Shown one piece after another: positions 14,779-24,510 of a stretch of 58,414 nt of DNA. Both the position numbers and the translations under genes were made by a program. Origin of the DNA: a virus; the IMG/VR virus record IMGVR_UViG_3300013094_000053, positions 1-58,414 of that record; one strand, 5' to 3'. Position 1 is the stretch's first letter. Each line of letters opens with the position of its first letter. The notes beneath the pieces are model-generated. The model was given only the letters and a program-made list of their open reading frames with translations. It made no database searches and was not told the origin of the DNA.

Positions 14779-15729
14779 ATGCATCAAATACTACGAGGAA
14801 CATCAGACATAGCTGAATTAGAGATATATTGGGATAATCAATTAATCAATGCAGATGGGAACGTTCTTGTCACTGTAACAGATGCAGACTACACAAGCGT
14901 TGTTTTAGTAACCAATGCGGTTGCCACAAATGATCCAGCAGTTGGTAAATATACATTTCAGTTGACACCAACTTATACATCTTTGAATAGAGTATTAAAA
15001 ATTGATTGGTCTTACTCCATTAATGGAGTAGCAACATTTCAAGAGGATTTTTACGAGGTTTATACACCTTACGCCTCTATCTCAGATATTGTTGAATACT
15101 ACAATTTTGGAGTAAGGCCATCAGATGTAAATTATAAATCTGAGCAAGAAATTGTGGCAGCCGAATTTTTGGCACGTATGCAAATTGAAAATTACACAGG
15201 TCAGACATTTGGTCGTGTTTATGGCGATCAAGAAATTTGGGGAAACGGTTCAGATGCACTTGAACTTAATGAAAGAGCCCTAACAATTGATCAGATATAT
15301 GAAAATGGACAACTTGTTATTGATAATACACAAGATCCAGTTTATAACACTTTCGGCTGGCCAGTTGAGATAACTACAACATATAGAGCCATTAGAATCG
15401 TTAATGCTGACTACGAAGGAATAATTTCATATGACAATGTTGTTGACCCAACAGTAGACCTATATGGTAGATTCAGAGCAGCAAATAGATACAGAGTTTA
15501 TGGACAAAAGGGTTGGAACTATGTTCCCCAAGATGTCAGACGTTGTACCGTGATTCTAGCTGGGGATCACTTGTCACAGGATGCAATGTGGAGACAAAAG
15601 TATTTGAAAAAAGTTGATCTCAGTGAAATTTCATTTGAATTGGCAGCAGGAGCATTTAACGGTACTGGTAACGCACTTGTAGATCAGATTCTTGATCAAT
15701 ACCGCAACGTTGGGATTGTGATTATTTAA
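14779..15729 (+). CDS. Head-tail connector (adaptor) protein
   Basis: Product of 316 residues. About 95 N-terminal residues form an Ig-like beta domain. The remainder is the helical connector domain seen in gp6/gp15-type adaptors: SDIVEYYNFGVRPSDVNY, AEFLARMQIENYTGQTFG, LELNERALTIDQIYENG, VPQDVRRCTVILAGDHLSQD. Adaptors bind beneath the portal. An N-terminal Ig extension is unusual and may decorate the neck. The stop overlaps the next ATG (TAATG). Confidence 0.7.
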   Translation: MHQILRGTSDIAELEIYWDNQLINADGNVLVTVTDADYTSVVLVTNAVATNDPAVGKYTFQLTPTYTSLNRVLKIDWSYSINGVATFQEDFYEVYTPYASISDIVEYYNFGVRPSDVNYKSEQEIVAAEFLARMQIENYTGQTFGRVYGDQEIWGNGSDALELNERALTIDQIYENGQLVIDNTQDPVYNTFGWPVEITTTYRAIRIVNADYEGIISYDNVVDPTVDLYGRFRAANRYRVYGQKGWNYVPQDVRRCTVILAGDHLSQDAMWRQKYLKKVDLSEISFELAAGAFNGTGNALVDQILDQYRNVGIVII

Positions 15730-16178
15730 TGAATAACTCCTTCATACAGACCATTATGAATATGAAGGCTGATATTTATATCCAGCAGGCTTCTCAGGCT
15801 CCAGGCAGCGGTAAGATTGTGCGGGAATGGGTTTATGACCATACAGTACAATGTAAAATAGAACCATTAAAGACAAAAGGCTCATCTAACAAAGCAGATA
15901 ATAAAAGTTTTGATAATGGTAAGTTTGATGAGTATGGAGAAAAGCTACAGTTAAAAATGAAAATGCTAGAGCAGGTTTCTAAGCGTTGGAGAGTTTCTGG
16001 CATTAGATCAAATGATAACAAGCAAGTGTATTATGAGTTTGATAAGATTGATCAGCCAGATACAATATTTGACGTTACAGCATCACACGCTGTATTAGAT
16101 CCATTTGGAAGAGTTGCTTATTATGAAGTTACTCTACAGAGAGTACAGGTTCAGAATGATAACACTCAAGTCCAATAG
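15729..16178 (+). CDS. Head-closure / head-tail joining protein
   Basis: Product of 149 residues with a beta-barrel-like pattern (MKADIYIQQASQAPGSGKIV, YDHTVQCKIEPLKTKG, KRWRVSGIRSNDNKQVYYEF) and a DPFGRVAYYEVTLQRV end, as in SPP1 gp16/HK97 gp7-type stoppers. It is the second gene after the adaptor, the usual place. It overlaps the following gene by 23 bases. Confidence 0.65.
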   Translation: MNNSFIQTIMNMKADIYIQQASQAPGSGKIVREWVYDHTVQCKIEPLKTKGSSNKADNKSFDNGKFDEYGEKLQLKMKMLEQVSKRWRVSGIRSNDNKQVYYEFDKIDQPDTIFDVTASHAVLDPFGRVAYYEVTLQRVQVQNDNTQVQ

Positions 16179-16884
16179 TGGAGAAGTCGAAAAATTTTTG
16201 CATGAAATAAACATTAAGGTTCAAGGTATGCAGGTTGCTATAGAGCCAAATGTATTAACAGAAATAAATAATGCTTTGTTTACAATCTCAACTAAAAGAT
16301 TTATTAGAGATTTAAGCCTGGCAGCAAAAATGGAACCAAAGAAATTCCATCACGTATACGAGTGGAATCAAACTGGAAATACATCTAAGAAGTTATTTAA
16401 AATGGCTAGAATTTATTCCAATGGATCTTCATTAAAGATTGGTGCAGATTTTATTAAATCTAAAACACCAGTCCCAATTCCACCAGAACTTCTTCAAGCA
16501 GGAAGAACTGGAAAATCTGTAGTATCTAGAAGTGTCTTTGCAGATAAAGCAGATGTAATGGAATCTGGAAGAGGAATTAGTTTTCAAGCCAGAAGAACTC
16601 TTGCATTCCTTGGTCGTTCTGGAGTAGTTTCATTTATACCCAATGGAACAATCGTTAATATTCTAAATCCTGGCGGAACTCAGGTTAAAGGATCTTTTGA
16701 GAAATTCTTTCATGGTTGGTTTGCAGCCAATACCGCATTAGTAATCCAATCATCTGGTATTTTAAGTAGTTTGCAAGAATCTATAGTTAATGCTTTAAAT
16801 GAACCAAATGCTGGTTCTGAAAAAGCGATGGAATCTGCAATATCTACATTAAGAAGTTATTCGGGAAATAAGGTGGTTCAATAA
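16156..16884 (+). CDS. Minor tail/neck protein (gp10-like position)
   Basis: Product of 242 residues from ATG 16156. A farther in-frame start at 16105 would overlap the upstream gene by 74 bases and lacks a ribosome-binding site. The sequence has a helical N-terminal half and a segment ARRTLAFLGRSGVVSFIPNG followed by FEKFFHGWFAANT. The position between head-closure and tail-terminator genes is that of HK97-gp10-type tail completion proteins; sequence support is modest. Confidence 0.5.
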   Translation: MITLKSNSGEVEKFLHEINIKVQGMQVAIEPNVLTEINNALFTISTKRFIRDLSLAAKMEPKKFHHVYEWNQTGNTSKKLFKMARIYSNGSSLKIGADFIKSKTPVPIPPELLQAGRTGKSVVSRSVFADKADVMESGRGISFQARRTLAFLGRSGVVSFIPNGTIVNILNPGGTQVKGSFEKFFHGWFAANTALVIQSSGILSSLQESIVNALNEPNAGSEKAMESAISTLRSYSGNKVVQ

Positions 16885-17393
16885 TGGCAGATTACACACA
16901 ATTAGCAGTTAATGACATGCGTCAGTATATATGGGCAAATCTACAGTCATCTGGAGTTTATAATCCATCTGATTATTATGCAGAGGGCTTTACAGAACCA
17001 CTAGTACCAATTATTCCAGCTCAAGAGCTTCCAGAGTTTAATAATCTTTTGCCAGGAAAACCATTCATTGTATATGACTGGGAAGTAAAGCCAATTACAC
17101 AAGACTGGTGGATGCAAGAAGAATTAATGCTGTTGACAATAACAAGCATAGATATTGATGAAGTTAATCGTGTTATTAACTTAATGCTTGATCTATTTAG
17201 AAGATTTGATGAATCAGCTAAAGATATAAATTCATTTAATTTAAATAGCACATTTCATTTTCATTATACTTCAATTGAAGCAATTCTATCTCCAGAGCCT
17301 TTTAAGAATGAGGGCGGGCATATTCAAGGACAAGTTCACATATTGTATAAATACAGTCGTAATACAGACCAATCTTCAAATGGAAGGTTCTAA
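16884..17393 (+). CDS. Tail terminator protein
   Basis: Product of 169 residues, alpha/beta in pattern: GKPFIVYDWEVKPITQDWWM, ELMLLTITSIDIDEVNRVIN, LMLDLFRRFDESAKDINSF, then FHYTSIEAILSPEPF and HIQGQVHILYKYS. This resembles the tail-terminator ring proteins (lambda gpU, SPP1 gp17) that cap the tail tube before joining to the head. It lies directly before the tail-tube gene. Confidence 0.6.
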   Translation: MADYTQLAVNDMRQYIWANLQSSGVYNPSDYYAEGFTEPLVPIIPAQELPEFNNLLPGKPFIVYDWEVKPITQDWWMQEELMLLTITSIDIDEVNRVINLMLDLFRRFDESAKDINSFNLNSTFHFHYTSIEAILSPEPFKNEGGHIQGQVHILYKYSRNTDQSSNGRF

Positions 17394-17493
17394 ACTTTGA
17401 ATTATTGGGTCAATCTGTTATTATTTATTTAGGTCTTGAGGAAGGCCCTTATCTATCAAATTTTAATAAAATGAAAGCAGGTGAAATAAAACT

Positions 17494-18261
17494 ATGGCAC
17501 AAAATGTAAAAAACGTACTTGTTGGTGCAGCGAATATTTTCGTAAGCACAGGTAATGGAGTTAACCGCCCAAACACAGCAGTAGCAGGCTCAGGCGATCT
17601 CGGTTGGGCATCAACTCAACCAGCAGCAGGATATCTAGACTCAAGCTCTAAGTGGAGAAACGTCGGATATACAAACACAGGTTTTGAAGTATCATACGAG
17701 CCAGGATATGGTGAAGTTATGGTTGATCAACTTCTTGATGCAGCTCGTCTATTCAAGCAGACTCTTAAGATCACGCTTAAGACAGAACTCTCAGAGGGTA
17801 CACTTGAAAATATCAACTTGGTATTTGGACAAGCAGATAGCTATGTAACTTACACAGCAACTGGCTCAACATCAAACATTGAGAACTCATTTACTCCAGC
17901 AACTGTCAACACTGCAAACGTTGCAAACGCAACACTGAACTTGGCAGCTGGATCTCTCGGAGATTATCCAGTAGAGCGTTCACTCGTGGCAATCGGTAAC
18001 GTTCCACAGAACATTGGTACAGAAGGTTCTAACTACACAGTTAACGGATCATCAGCCCCAGGGCTTATTGATACTTCTGGAACAATTAAGAAGGAGCGTA
18101 TTTATGTTGCACGTCGTATCGTTCAGATGCAGACAACCGCACACGCATTGAAGCGTGACGGAGCTACAGTGTTCCCAGTCCAATTCCGTTGCCTCCCAGA
18201 TGACTCAGACTCATATGATGGTGCAGAATATGGCGTAATTATTGACCGTGTATACGGATAA
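17494..18261 (+). CDS. Major tail (tube) protein
   Basis: Product of 255 residues with the leader AGGTGAAAT. The sequence (KNVLVGAANIFVSTGNG, WRNVGYTNTGFEVSYEPGYG, TLKITLKTELSEGTLENINL, then a closing RRIVQMQTTAHALKRDG and VQFRCLPDDS) fits siphovirus tail-tube proteins of actinophages. C-ending codons are frequent, as in the capsid gene. It is bounded by a 100-base leader and a strong terminator, consistent with a separately regulated high-level product. Confidence 0.85.
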   Translation: MAQNVKNVLVGAANIFVSTGNGVNRPNTAVAGSGDLGWASTQPAAGYLDSSSKWRNVGYTNTGFEVSYEPGYGEVMVDQLLDAARLFKQTLKITLKTELSEGTLENINLVFGQADSYVTYTATGSTSNIENSFTPATVNTANVANATLNLAAGSLGDYPVERSLVAIGNVPQNIGTEGSNYTVNGSSAPGLIDTSGTIKKERIYVARRIVQMQTTAHALKRDGATVFPVQFRCLPDDSDSYDGAEYGVIIDRVYG

Positions 18262-18293
18262 TAATACACCCTAAAACTTAATATCGTATAAAT

Positions 18294-18321
18294 AAATTCC
18301 CCTCAGAAATGAGGGGAGTTT
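18294..18321 (+). terminator. Terminator after tail-tube gene
   Basis: AAATTCCCCTCA pairs with TGAGGGGAGTTT (one G-T wobble) around a GAAA tetraloop and is followed by TATGTTTTAATT. Confidence 0.85.
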
Positions 18322-18340
18322 ATGTTTTAATTACACAACT

Positions 18341-18349
18341 TGATATAAT
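18341..18349 (+). promoter_or_regulatory. Extended -10 promoter for tail-assembly operon
   Basis: TGATATAAT lies directly after the terminator and 29 bases before the TTG start at 18379; AAAGGAG is the ribosome-binding site, six bases before the TTG. Confidence 0.65.
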
Positions 18350-18378
18350 TACCTAGACAGCAAAAAAAGGAGAATGTT

Positions 18379-18714
18379 TTGCCAACCACAATATATGATG
18401 TATTAGAAATTGAACTATCAGATGGAACCGTTATTAAGGTTAAGCCATTGACAATTTCTTATCTTAAGAAGTTTATGACAGTTATTGATAAGATGAAGGA
18501 TGAGTCTGTTAAAACAGAGTCCGACATCCTAGAAGTGTTTATTGAAGCTGGTATGGTGTGCATGGAAGTATTTTACCCACAGCTTTCTACAGACAAAGAT
18601 GCCTTTGAAAAGGTAGTTGAAGTCCCTACACTTATGAAGATTTTGGAAGTTGCAGGCGGTGTCAAAATGGACTCCCCAAACTCCCCACTGGCGAATCTAG
18701 CTGGGACGAACTAG
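18379..18714 (+). CDS. Tail assembly chaperone, short form (gpG-like)
   Basis: Product of 111 residues. The start is TTG, set by AAAGGAG at 18366-18372. The protein is mostly helical and acidic (IYDVLEIELSDGTVIKVKPL, FMTVIDKMKDESVKTESD) and ends SPLANLAGTN. Its place between tail-tube and tape-measure genes and the -1 frameshift near its 3' end identify it as the lambda gpG equivalent, which keeps the tape measure soluble during tail assembly. Confidence 0.85.
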   Translation: MPTTIYDVLEIELSDGTVIKVKPLTISYLKKFMTVIDKMKDESVKTESDILEVFIEAGMVCMEVFYPQLSTDKDAFEKVVEVPTLMKILEVAGGVKMDSPNSPLANLAGTN

Positions 18715-18998
18715 ATCTCGCCAGTTTAGAAGCAGAAGTTTTTCTTCTAGGACATTGGAAGAATTTTGAAGAGTTGGAAAACAACCTTTCAATGGAGGAG
18801 GTTCTGATCATACTGAAGACAATGCGGGACAGAGATTATTCTGATAAGAAATTCACTGCAGCATTGCAAGGTGTAGATCTAGAGACTGAAGAAGAAGAAG
18901 ACAATGACATTACCGTTTTGAAAGGTACTGTAGCAAAAGATGCAGGTTTCGGAATTGGTTTTGGACTTGGCTATGTGGAGGAAATAGGTGGCAATTAA
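18379..18998 (+). CDS. Tail assembly chaperone, frameshifted long form (gpGT-like)
   Basis: At C-CCA-AAC (18675-18681) a -1 slip moves ribosomes to the overlapping frame, which stays open to 18998. The product is about 206 residues and continues LPTGESSWDELDLASLEAEV after the slip; the added part has the helical T-domain pattern and ends GFGIGFGLGYVEEIGGN. A stem-loop lies five bases after the heptamer. The stop overlaps the tape-measure start by 11 bases. This is the conserved two-product arrangement of long-tailed phages. Confidence 0.85.
18675..18725 (+). promoter_or_regulatory. -1 frameshift signal: CCCAAAC plus stem-loop
   Basis: CCCAAAC (18675-18681) is in the correct phase for simultaneous slippage. 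After a 5-base spacer, ACTGGCGAATCTAG (18687-18700) pairs with CTAGAT-C-TCGCCAGT (18711-18725): 14 base pairs, one bulged C, 10-base loop. The short form's TAG stop lies inside the stem. Confidence 0.85.
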
Positions 18999-21900
18999 TT
19001 CAGTAGACATTCACTTAAATGCATTTGCTAATTTTAGCCCTGTGTTTGCAGAGGTTACAAAGCTCAAAGCAGCTATGGCAGACATGCAGAGTTCTTCCTT
19101 TGGAAACACTCTAAGTAGTGATTATGTCTCTGGACTTCAAAAAGCCCAACAGCAATTTACCAATCTAGTAAATTCAACACGAGCATTTAATGTTCAGTCT
19201 GTTCAAATGGCAGACAGCGTTTCTCAATTTAGTAAGCAACTAGAATCAGGCCAATTAAAACTCGGTCAGTACTACAATATCTGGAAGCAAAACGCACAAG
19301 GCGTATCAACCCAGCTAGACGATTTAGCTACACAGCAAGCAAGAGTAGCTCGTTCTGTTGTTGTGCCAGATGCACTTCACGCAGGCTATTCTCAAGTAAT
19401 TACAGACCTTAACGGTGTAGTTACTGATACAGAAAAAGCAGCTTTTTATCAAACAGCTTACAATACAACACTCCGTGATGGAGCAAATAAGCTTATTGAT
19501 TTTGGTAAAAATATGCAATGGGCGGGTCGTCAATTAACAGTAGGCTTAACAGTACCACTTGGACTATTTGCAAATCAAGCAGCACAGACATATCTATCAT
19601 TTGATAAGCAAATGACTGACATGTTGAAGGTTTATGGTTCTCAGGCAGTAGTTCAATCTCAGGCAACTTTGGACACTATTAAAAATGAAGTTACTAATCT
19701 AGCTGAAAATCTAGCCCATACAATTGGTATCACAATGACGGATACCGTAACAATTGCACAAACATTCTCTCAAATGGGCTTAACGGGACAAGATCTTCTT
19801 AAGACAACTGATGCTACTGCTAAATTGATGAAAATTGGTGGATTGACTGCAGCAGACTCTGCACAAGCAGCAATTGCTATGCAGAATGTATTTAAGTTGC
19901 AATCCAGCCAAATGACTGATGCTATTAACTTTTTAAATGCTGCTAAGCACTCAACATCTACATCAATGCAAGACCTTGTTGAAGCTATGCCAAAAGTTGG
20001 TCCAATCATTACTCAAATGGGCGGAAGCTATAAGGATTTTGCAACACTGTTAGTAGCATTGCGTGAAAATGGTGTGCCAGCATCACAAGCAGCTAACACA
20101 ATTAAATCAATGTTTGCTACCTTGATTAATCCTACAACAAAAGCTGTAAATGAATTTAATAATCTTGGCATAAGCCTAAAGGGTATTGTTGCACAAGATG
20201 CAAATAATCCATTGAAGATGTTGCAGGATCTACAAGCAGCACTAGATAAGCTTCCTAATGCTACTAGAACTCAAGCAATTGAACAATTGTTTGGAAAATT
20301 CCAGTTTGCTCGTGCAGACGCACTTATATCAAGTTTAGGCAAGGCTGGATCTCAAAATGAAAAAGTTATGCAGTTGTATGCAAGTAGTTCATCAGAACTT
20401 GCAGCAGTTGCACAACAAGAAGTAGACGTTGCAAGTAAGGGTACTCCTGCAGCCCAATATGCAAAGATGAAGGCAAGTCTACAGGCAGACTTGATTCCAG
20501 TCGGCAGAGAATTTCTTGTTGTTATGACAAATATCGGAAATGTCTTAGACGGAATTGTAAAGTGGTTTGATAAATTAGGTTCAATGAAGAGCGTTTTGAT
20601 TGGCGGATTAGCTGTGGTTGGCTTAATCGGTCCGCTTGTAATGTTTGCAGGTTTATTCTCTAACCTTGTCGGAACTATATTTAAAGGCTTCAACTACATG
20701 CGAATGTTTAAGGAAGGCTTTACTCAGGCTACTGACACAGGTCCTCTTCAAAGATTTGCAGCAGGACTCAAGAACATGTCAAACTTCTATCATGAAGTTG
20801 ATGTAAGTGCACTTGCAGCATCACATTCTACAGACTTAATGGAACTATCTGCACAAAATAGTGCAAAGGCTTTTGATGTTCTCGCAACAGCGATTAGAAA
20901 TCTAACAACTCAAATTTCTGCACTTAATGCAGTATCAGTCAATCCTGGAGCCTTGGCATCAGATCTAGATACAGTTATTACAGAAGCTGGAACTACCGCA
21001 AGAGAAGCTACAGGTGCTTTACAAATGGAACTACCAATGCTATTTGCATCTGGTGGAAATGTTCCAGGCACTGGAAGTGGCGATACTGTACCAGCTATGC
21101 TTACTCCAGGTGAATTTGTAGTTAATAAATCAGCAGCTGCAAAATACAGCACAGTTCTTTCAGCAATGAATAGAAATAATTTGCCAGGGTATATGACGGG
21201 CGGGCAGGTAGTATTTAATGGATCAAGCTATACGGGTACATCATCTGCTCAAAAAGTTATTGAAGAAATTCAAGCTAACTTCTCTGGAGTAGAATCAATC
21301 ATAACAGAAATGCTTGATAGACTTGCTCTAAATGGCAAGATTACTGCATCTGCACTAAAGTCAGATCCAGTATATTCAGAAATGCAAAGAGTAATGCATA
21401 TGAAGACTGCATCAAGCAATGCATATTTTGATACTGGCAGAGGTAATGCTGCTAATACAGGATTAGCCCGTGCACACACAACAGAACCAATCACTTTGAC
21501 TGCAGATCAAGTAAGAGCTATGTATGCATCAGGTGCAATTGATGAAACTACTCATGGAAATATGATGGGTACATTTGCTAAGAATGGATCTGTAAATGCT
21601 TACTCTGAATCAATAATGAATCTTCCAGCTGCAGCTAACAAGGGTTACATGTCTGGAAATGAATTAGCAGACTGGCTACAGGCAGAGGCAAGAAATCCAA
21701 ATAGCGAAGTTTATAAAAATTTTGCAAATGTTGATGAGCCATTTAAACAGGGTATGATTACAGCAATTAGAAGTCATGGCTCTAAGTTGGTTGGGGATGC
21801 AGAACTCAATTCTGCAGTTCAATCTACTATTGATGATGAGTTTAATGGTGTATCTCAAGTTGTAAGAGATTCTGTAATTAAAGAAAGAAATACATTTAAG

Positions 21901-24510
21901 ACTTATCAATATACAGATGCAAAGGGAACAAGATCTAGAACTGGTATGGGTGGCGGAGCTACTGAATACCCAGATCCATCTGGAATATCTTTGGGCGGTG
22001 CTGGATCTTATTATTCAAGACCTACTGCTTCCATAGAAGCGCAAAAGCAAGCTAATGCTTATGTTCAACAAATAGCAGAACAATCTGGTAAATCTTGGAG
22101 TGTTGGCGTAGCCAAGGGAATTAATGATTCTCAATCTATTATTAATGATGCAGAAGTTGAAAGCGTTAATGCCACATTAGAATCTGGAAGAGGTGCATCT
22201 GAAGCAGCCAGCCCATCTGGATTATTCAGAAGAATGCTGGGGCAACCAATTGGACAAGGCACTGCTGCTGGAATTACTGATACAATACCAGATGTTGAAG
22301 CTGCAGCAAAAGCAAGTGTAGAAGCTGCAAGTACTGCAACTCAAGAAGCTCTACAAATGGAGCTTCCATTTGCACAGCAAAGTATAAAAGAATTTAGTGC
22401 TCAACTATGGGTACCAGCAGAAGAAGAAGCTGTAGTCGCTGCTGAAGAAACTTCAGGCATATTTAGTAGAATGCTAGCATCAAAGATGGGTGCAGGCGGA
22501 GCTGGAATGGGACTTGCTATGGTAGCCCCAATGCTCACCAGCATGCTTCCAAAGGGTGGTGTATCTTCTGCTATAGGAAATGTTGCATCAATGTCTGGAA
22601 TGGGAATGATGGCTGGTATGGCTTTCGGCCCAGAAGGTGCTCCAATAGGAGCTGCAATAGGTGCTGCAGCAGGAGCAGTAAAATCATTATTTGATATGAT
22701 TTCTGCACGTTCCGCATCAGTTGCAGCAGAATGGAAAGCCAATACAACAAGTTCTGTGTCAGACCTTCAAATCTTCAAGAGTACTGCATTGAATACAGCA
22801 GTTCAAACTAAAAATCTCTCTTTACAAACAAGTAATCTTTCAACAAAGACAGTAACATTAAAGGGCAATATAGTTGATCTTGGAAACGGGATGTCAAGTG
22901 CAAGCACTCAAGTCCAAGCAATGGTTGCTGCAATCAAAAGTCTACCAAAGGGAGATCCCCTAGGAGATCTTGTAAAGGCTATATCAGACCCAAATTATAA
23001 AATAACTGGCGTTGTTGGCAACTTGAAGCAAAATGTTCAAAATGCTATATCAACAGGCGGACTAGATCCTTCACAAGCAAAAGCATATGTTTATTCAGCT
23101 TTGCAGGCAGCAGGCAGAACTACAGATTTTGAAACTGCATGGAAAGAAATTTCAAGATCTATTGGGTATAACGAAAAAACTGGCAAGGCAGATGCGTCAA
23201 AAGCAACAACATCATCTCTTAATGCTCTAGTTAATAGTCAAGATTTTGTTACAACTGGATTGGCTTATGGCGGAAGAGCTGGTTCAAAGATGTATCAATT
23301 AGATTATTCATCATTAACAGGAGCTGCTAAAGCATATGCAGATCAGCTAAATAATTTGTATGCAATTACATCAAATAGCTCTCTTGGTTTTAAAGATATG
23401 CAAGATAGAATTAATGCAGTTAAAGCAGCAAGTGGAGATACAAGTACAGCACTTGATTTACTTGAAAAGACTATCATTGGCACAGGAAGTAAAGATGATA
23501 TAGCAAGATTAACTCAGGTTGAAGGATATATCAAAGGCATGGGGCCTAATGCTAAATTATCTGCATCAGAAATTATGAAGATGAATGCTGTTTTGCAGGT
23601 CATGACTCCAGATCAATTGCAGGCCTGGGCAAAGGCAAATGGTACCAAGCTAGGTTTAACAGCTGCATCTAAAATGGGTGAAATTATTGATGCTTATGCA
23701 AAAAGTGGAGATTTTCAGAAAGCTGTAGACGCAGCTAACAAAGCGATTATGGCTGGTCTCAATGGAGCAGGAGGCGGTGCTGGCGGTGGTGGCGGTGGTG
23801 ACTCAACAACTTCTACTGGCCCAGATTATGCAAAGATATATGCTCCAGTTATTAAGCATTATACGGACCTAAAGAAATTGGTAGATGCTCAAGCAGCTGC
23901 TCAGCAAAAATATAATGATCAATTAAAGCTTACACAAGATTACCAAACTAAGCAAATGGATTATTTTAATCAGATGAAGCAAGCTACAATTAGTGGAGAT
24001 TATCTTGCAGCTGCACAAGCTCAACAATCCGCACAGAATGCACAAGCAACATATGCTGGACAATTGAAGGCTGGAAAACAAACAGATCTTGCAACTAGTC
24101 TGTCTAATATTATTAGTGCTTTACAGGACGCATCATCTAACTCTGTTGCACTTAAAAATCTAAGCAAGTATACTGGTATGAATATTCCTACTACATTTAG
24201 CTCTAAATATGATGCATCACTTTTGGGAGGAATCTCAACGGCATCTTATGAAAAGCAAACGGCAGGTGTAAATTCTCAAGTTCAAGCAGCTGTTGCAGCA
24301 GCTAGCAAACTTGCAAGTGGAGATGCTTTCCAGGGAGTTCAAGTTTATCAAACTATTAATACAAGTAATTCTGTAATTACTCCAAAGGAATATGAAGCGG
24401 CTATCACAGCAGCAACTCAAAAGGGAATTCAAGAGGGTCTTGCTAAAGCTAAGGCTAAGGCAAACACTACTCACAATGTCAAAACAGCAACGGTAAAGGT
24501 AAAACACTAA
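18988..24510 (+). CDS. Tape measure protein
   Basis: Product of 1840 residues, GTG start with GGAGGAAAT in front. The N-terminal 180 residues are helical. A TP901-type tape-measure core runs from about 190 to 520 (LTVGLTVPLGLFANQAAQTY, VEAMPKVGPIITQMGG). Hydrophobic segments near 530-560 (VLIGGLAVVGLIGPLVMFAG) and 1170-1240 may enter the host membrane. PGEFVVNKSAAAKYSTVLSA near 705-725 is a motif common in tape measures. A Gly-rich linker near 1600 precedes a Gln/Ala-rich coiled coil. At roughly 1.5 angstroms per residue the tail would be about 270 nm. No peptidase or lysozyme domain was seen. Confidence 0.93.
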   Translation: MAINSVDIHLNAFANFSPVFAEVTKLKAAMADMQSSSFGNTLSSDYVSGLQKAQQQFTNLVNSTRAFNVQSVQMADSVSQFSKQLESGQLKLGQYYNIWKQNAQGVSTQLDDLATQQARVARSVVVPDALHAGYSQVITDLNGVVTDTEKAAFYQTAYNTTLRDGANKLIDFGKNMQWAGRQLTVGLTVPLGLFANQAAQTYLSFDKQMTDMLKVYGSQAVVQSQATLDTIKNEVTNLAENLAHTIGITMTDTVTIAQTFSQMGLTGQDLLKTTDATAKLMKIGGLTAADSAQAAIAMQNVFKLQSSQMTDAINFLNAAKHSTSTSMQDLVEAMPKVGPIITQMGGSYKDFATLLVALRENGVPASQAANTIKSMFATLINPTTKAVNEFNNLGISLKGIVAQDANNPLKMLQDLQAALDKLPNATRTQAIEQLFGKFQFARADALISSLGKAGSQNEKVMQLYASSSSELAAVAQQEVDVASKGTPAAQYAKMKASLQADLIPVGREFLVVMTNIGNVLDGIVKWFDKLGSMKSVLIGGLAVVGLIGPLVMFAGLFSNLVGTIFKGFNYMRMFKEGFTQATDTGPLQRFAAGLKNMSNFYHEVDVSALAASHSTDLMELSAQNSAKAFDVLATAIRNLTTQISALNAVSVNPGALASDLDTVITEAGTTAREATGALQMELPMLFASGGNVPGTGSGDTVPAMLTPGEFVVNKSAAAKYSTVLSAMNRNNLPGYMTGGQVVFNGSSYTGTSSAQKVIEEIQANFSGVESIITEMLDRLALNGKITASALKSDPVYSEMQRVMHMKTASSNAYFDTGRGNAANTGLARAHTTEPITLTADQVRAMYASGAIDETTHGNMMGTFAKNGSVNAYSESIMNLPAAANKGYMSGNELADWLQAEARNPNSEVYKNFANVDEPFKQGMITAIRSHGSKLVGDAELNSAVQSTIDDEFNGVSQVVRDSVIKERNTFKTYQYTDAKGTRSRTGMGGGATEYPDPSGISLGGAGSYYSRPTASIEAQKQANAYVQQIAEQSGKSWSVGVAKGINDSQSIINDAEVESVNATLESGRGASEAASPSGLFRRMLGQPIGQGTAAGITDTIPDVEAAAKASVEAASTATQEALQMELPFAQQSIKEFSAQLWVPAEEEAVVAAEETSGIFSRMLASKMGAGGAGMGLAMVAPMLTSMLPKGGVSSAIGNVASMSGMGMMAGMAFGPEGAPIGAAIGAAAGAVKSLFDMISARSASVAAEWKANTTSSVSDLQIFKSTALNTAVQTKNLSLQTSNLSTKTVTLKGNIVDLGNGMSSASTQVQAMVAAIKSLPKGDPLGDLVKAISDPNYKITGVVGNLKQNVQNAISTGGLDPSQAKAYVYSALQAAGRTTDFETAWKEISRSIGYNEKTGKADASKATTSSLNALVNSQDFVTTGLAYGGRAGSKMYQLDYSSLTGAAKAYADQLNNLYAITSNSSLGFKDMQDRINAVKAASGDTSTALDLLEKTIIGTGSKDDIARLTQVEGYIKGMGPNAKLSASEIMKMNAVLQVMTPDQLQAWAKANGTKLGLTAASKMGEIIDAYAKSGDFQKAVDAANKAIMAGLNGAGGGAGGGGGGDSTTSTGPDYAKIYAPVIKHYTDLKKLVDAQAAAQQKYNDQLKLTQDYQTKQMDYFNQMKQATISGDYLAAAQAQQSAQNAQATYAGQLKAGKQTDLATSLSNIISALQDASSNSVALKNLSKYTGMNIPTTFSSKYDASLLGGISTASYEKQTAGVNSQVQAAVAAASKLASGDAFQGVQVYQTINTSNSVITPKEYEAAITAATQKGIQEGLAKAKAKANTTHNVKTATVKVKH

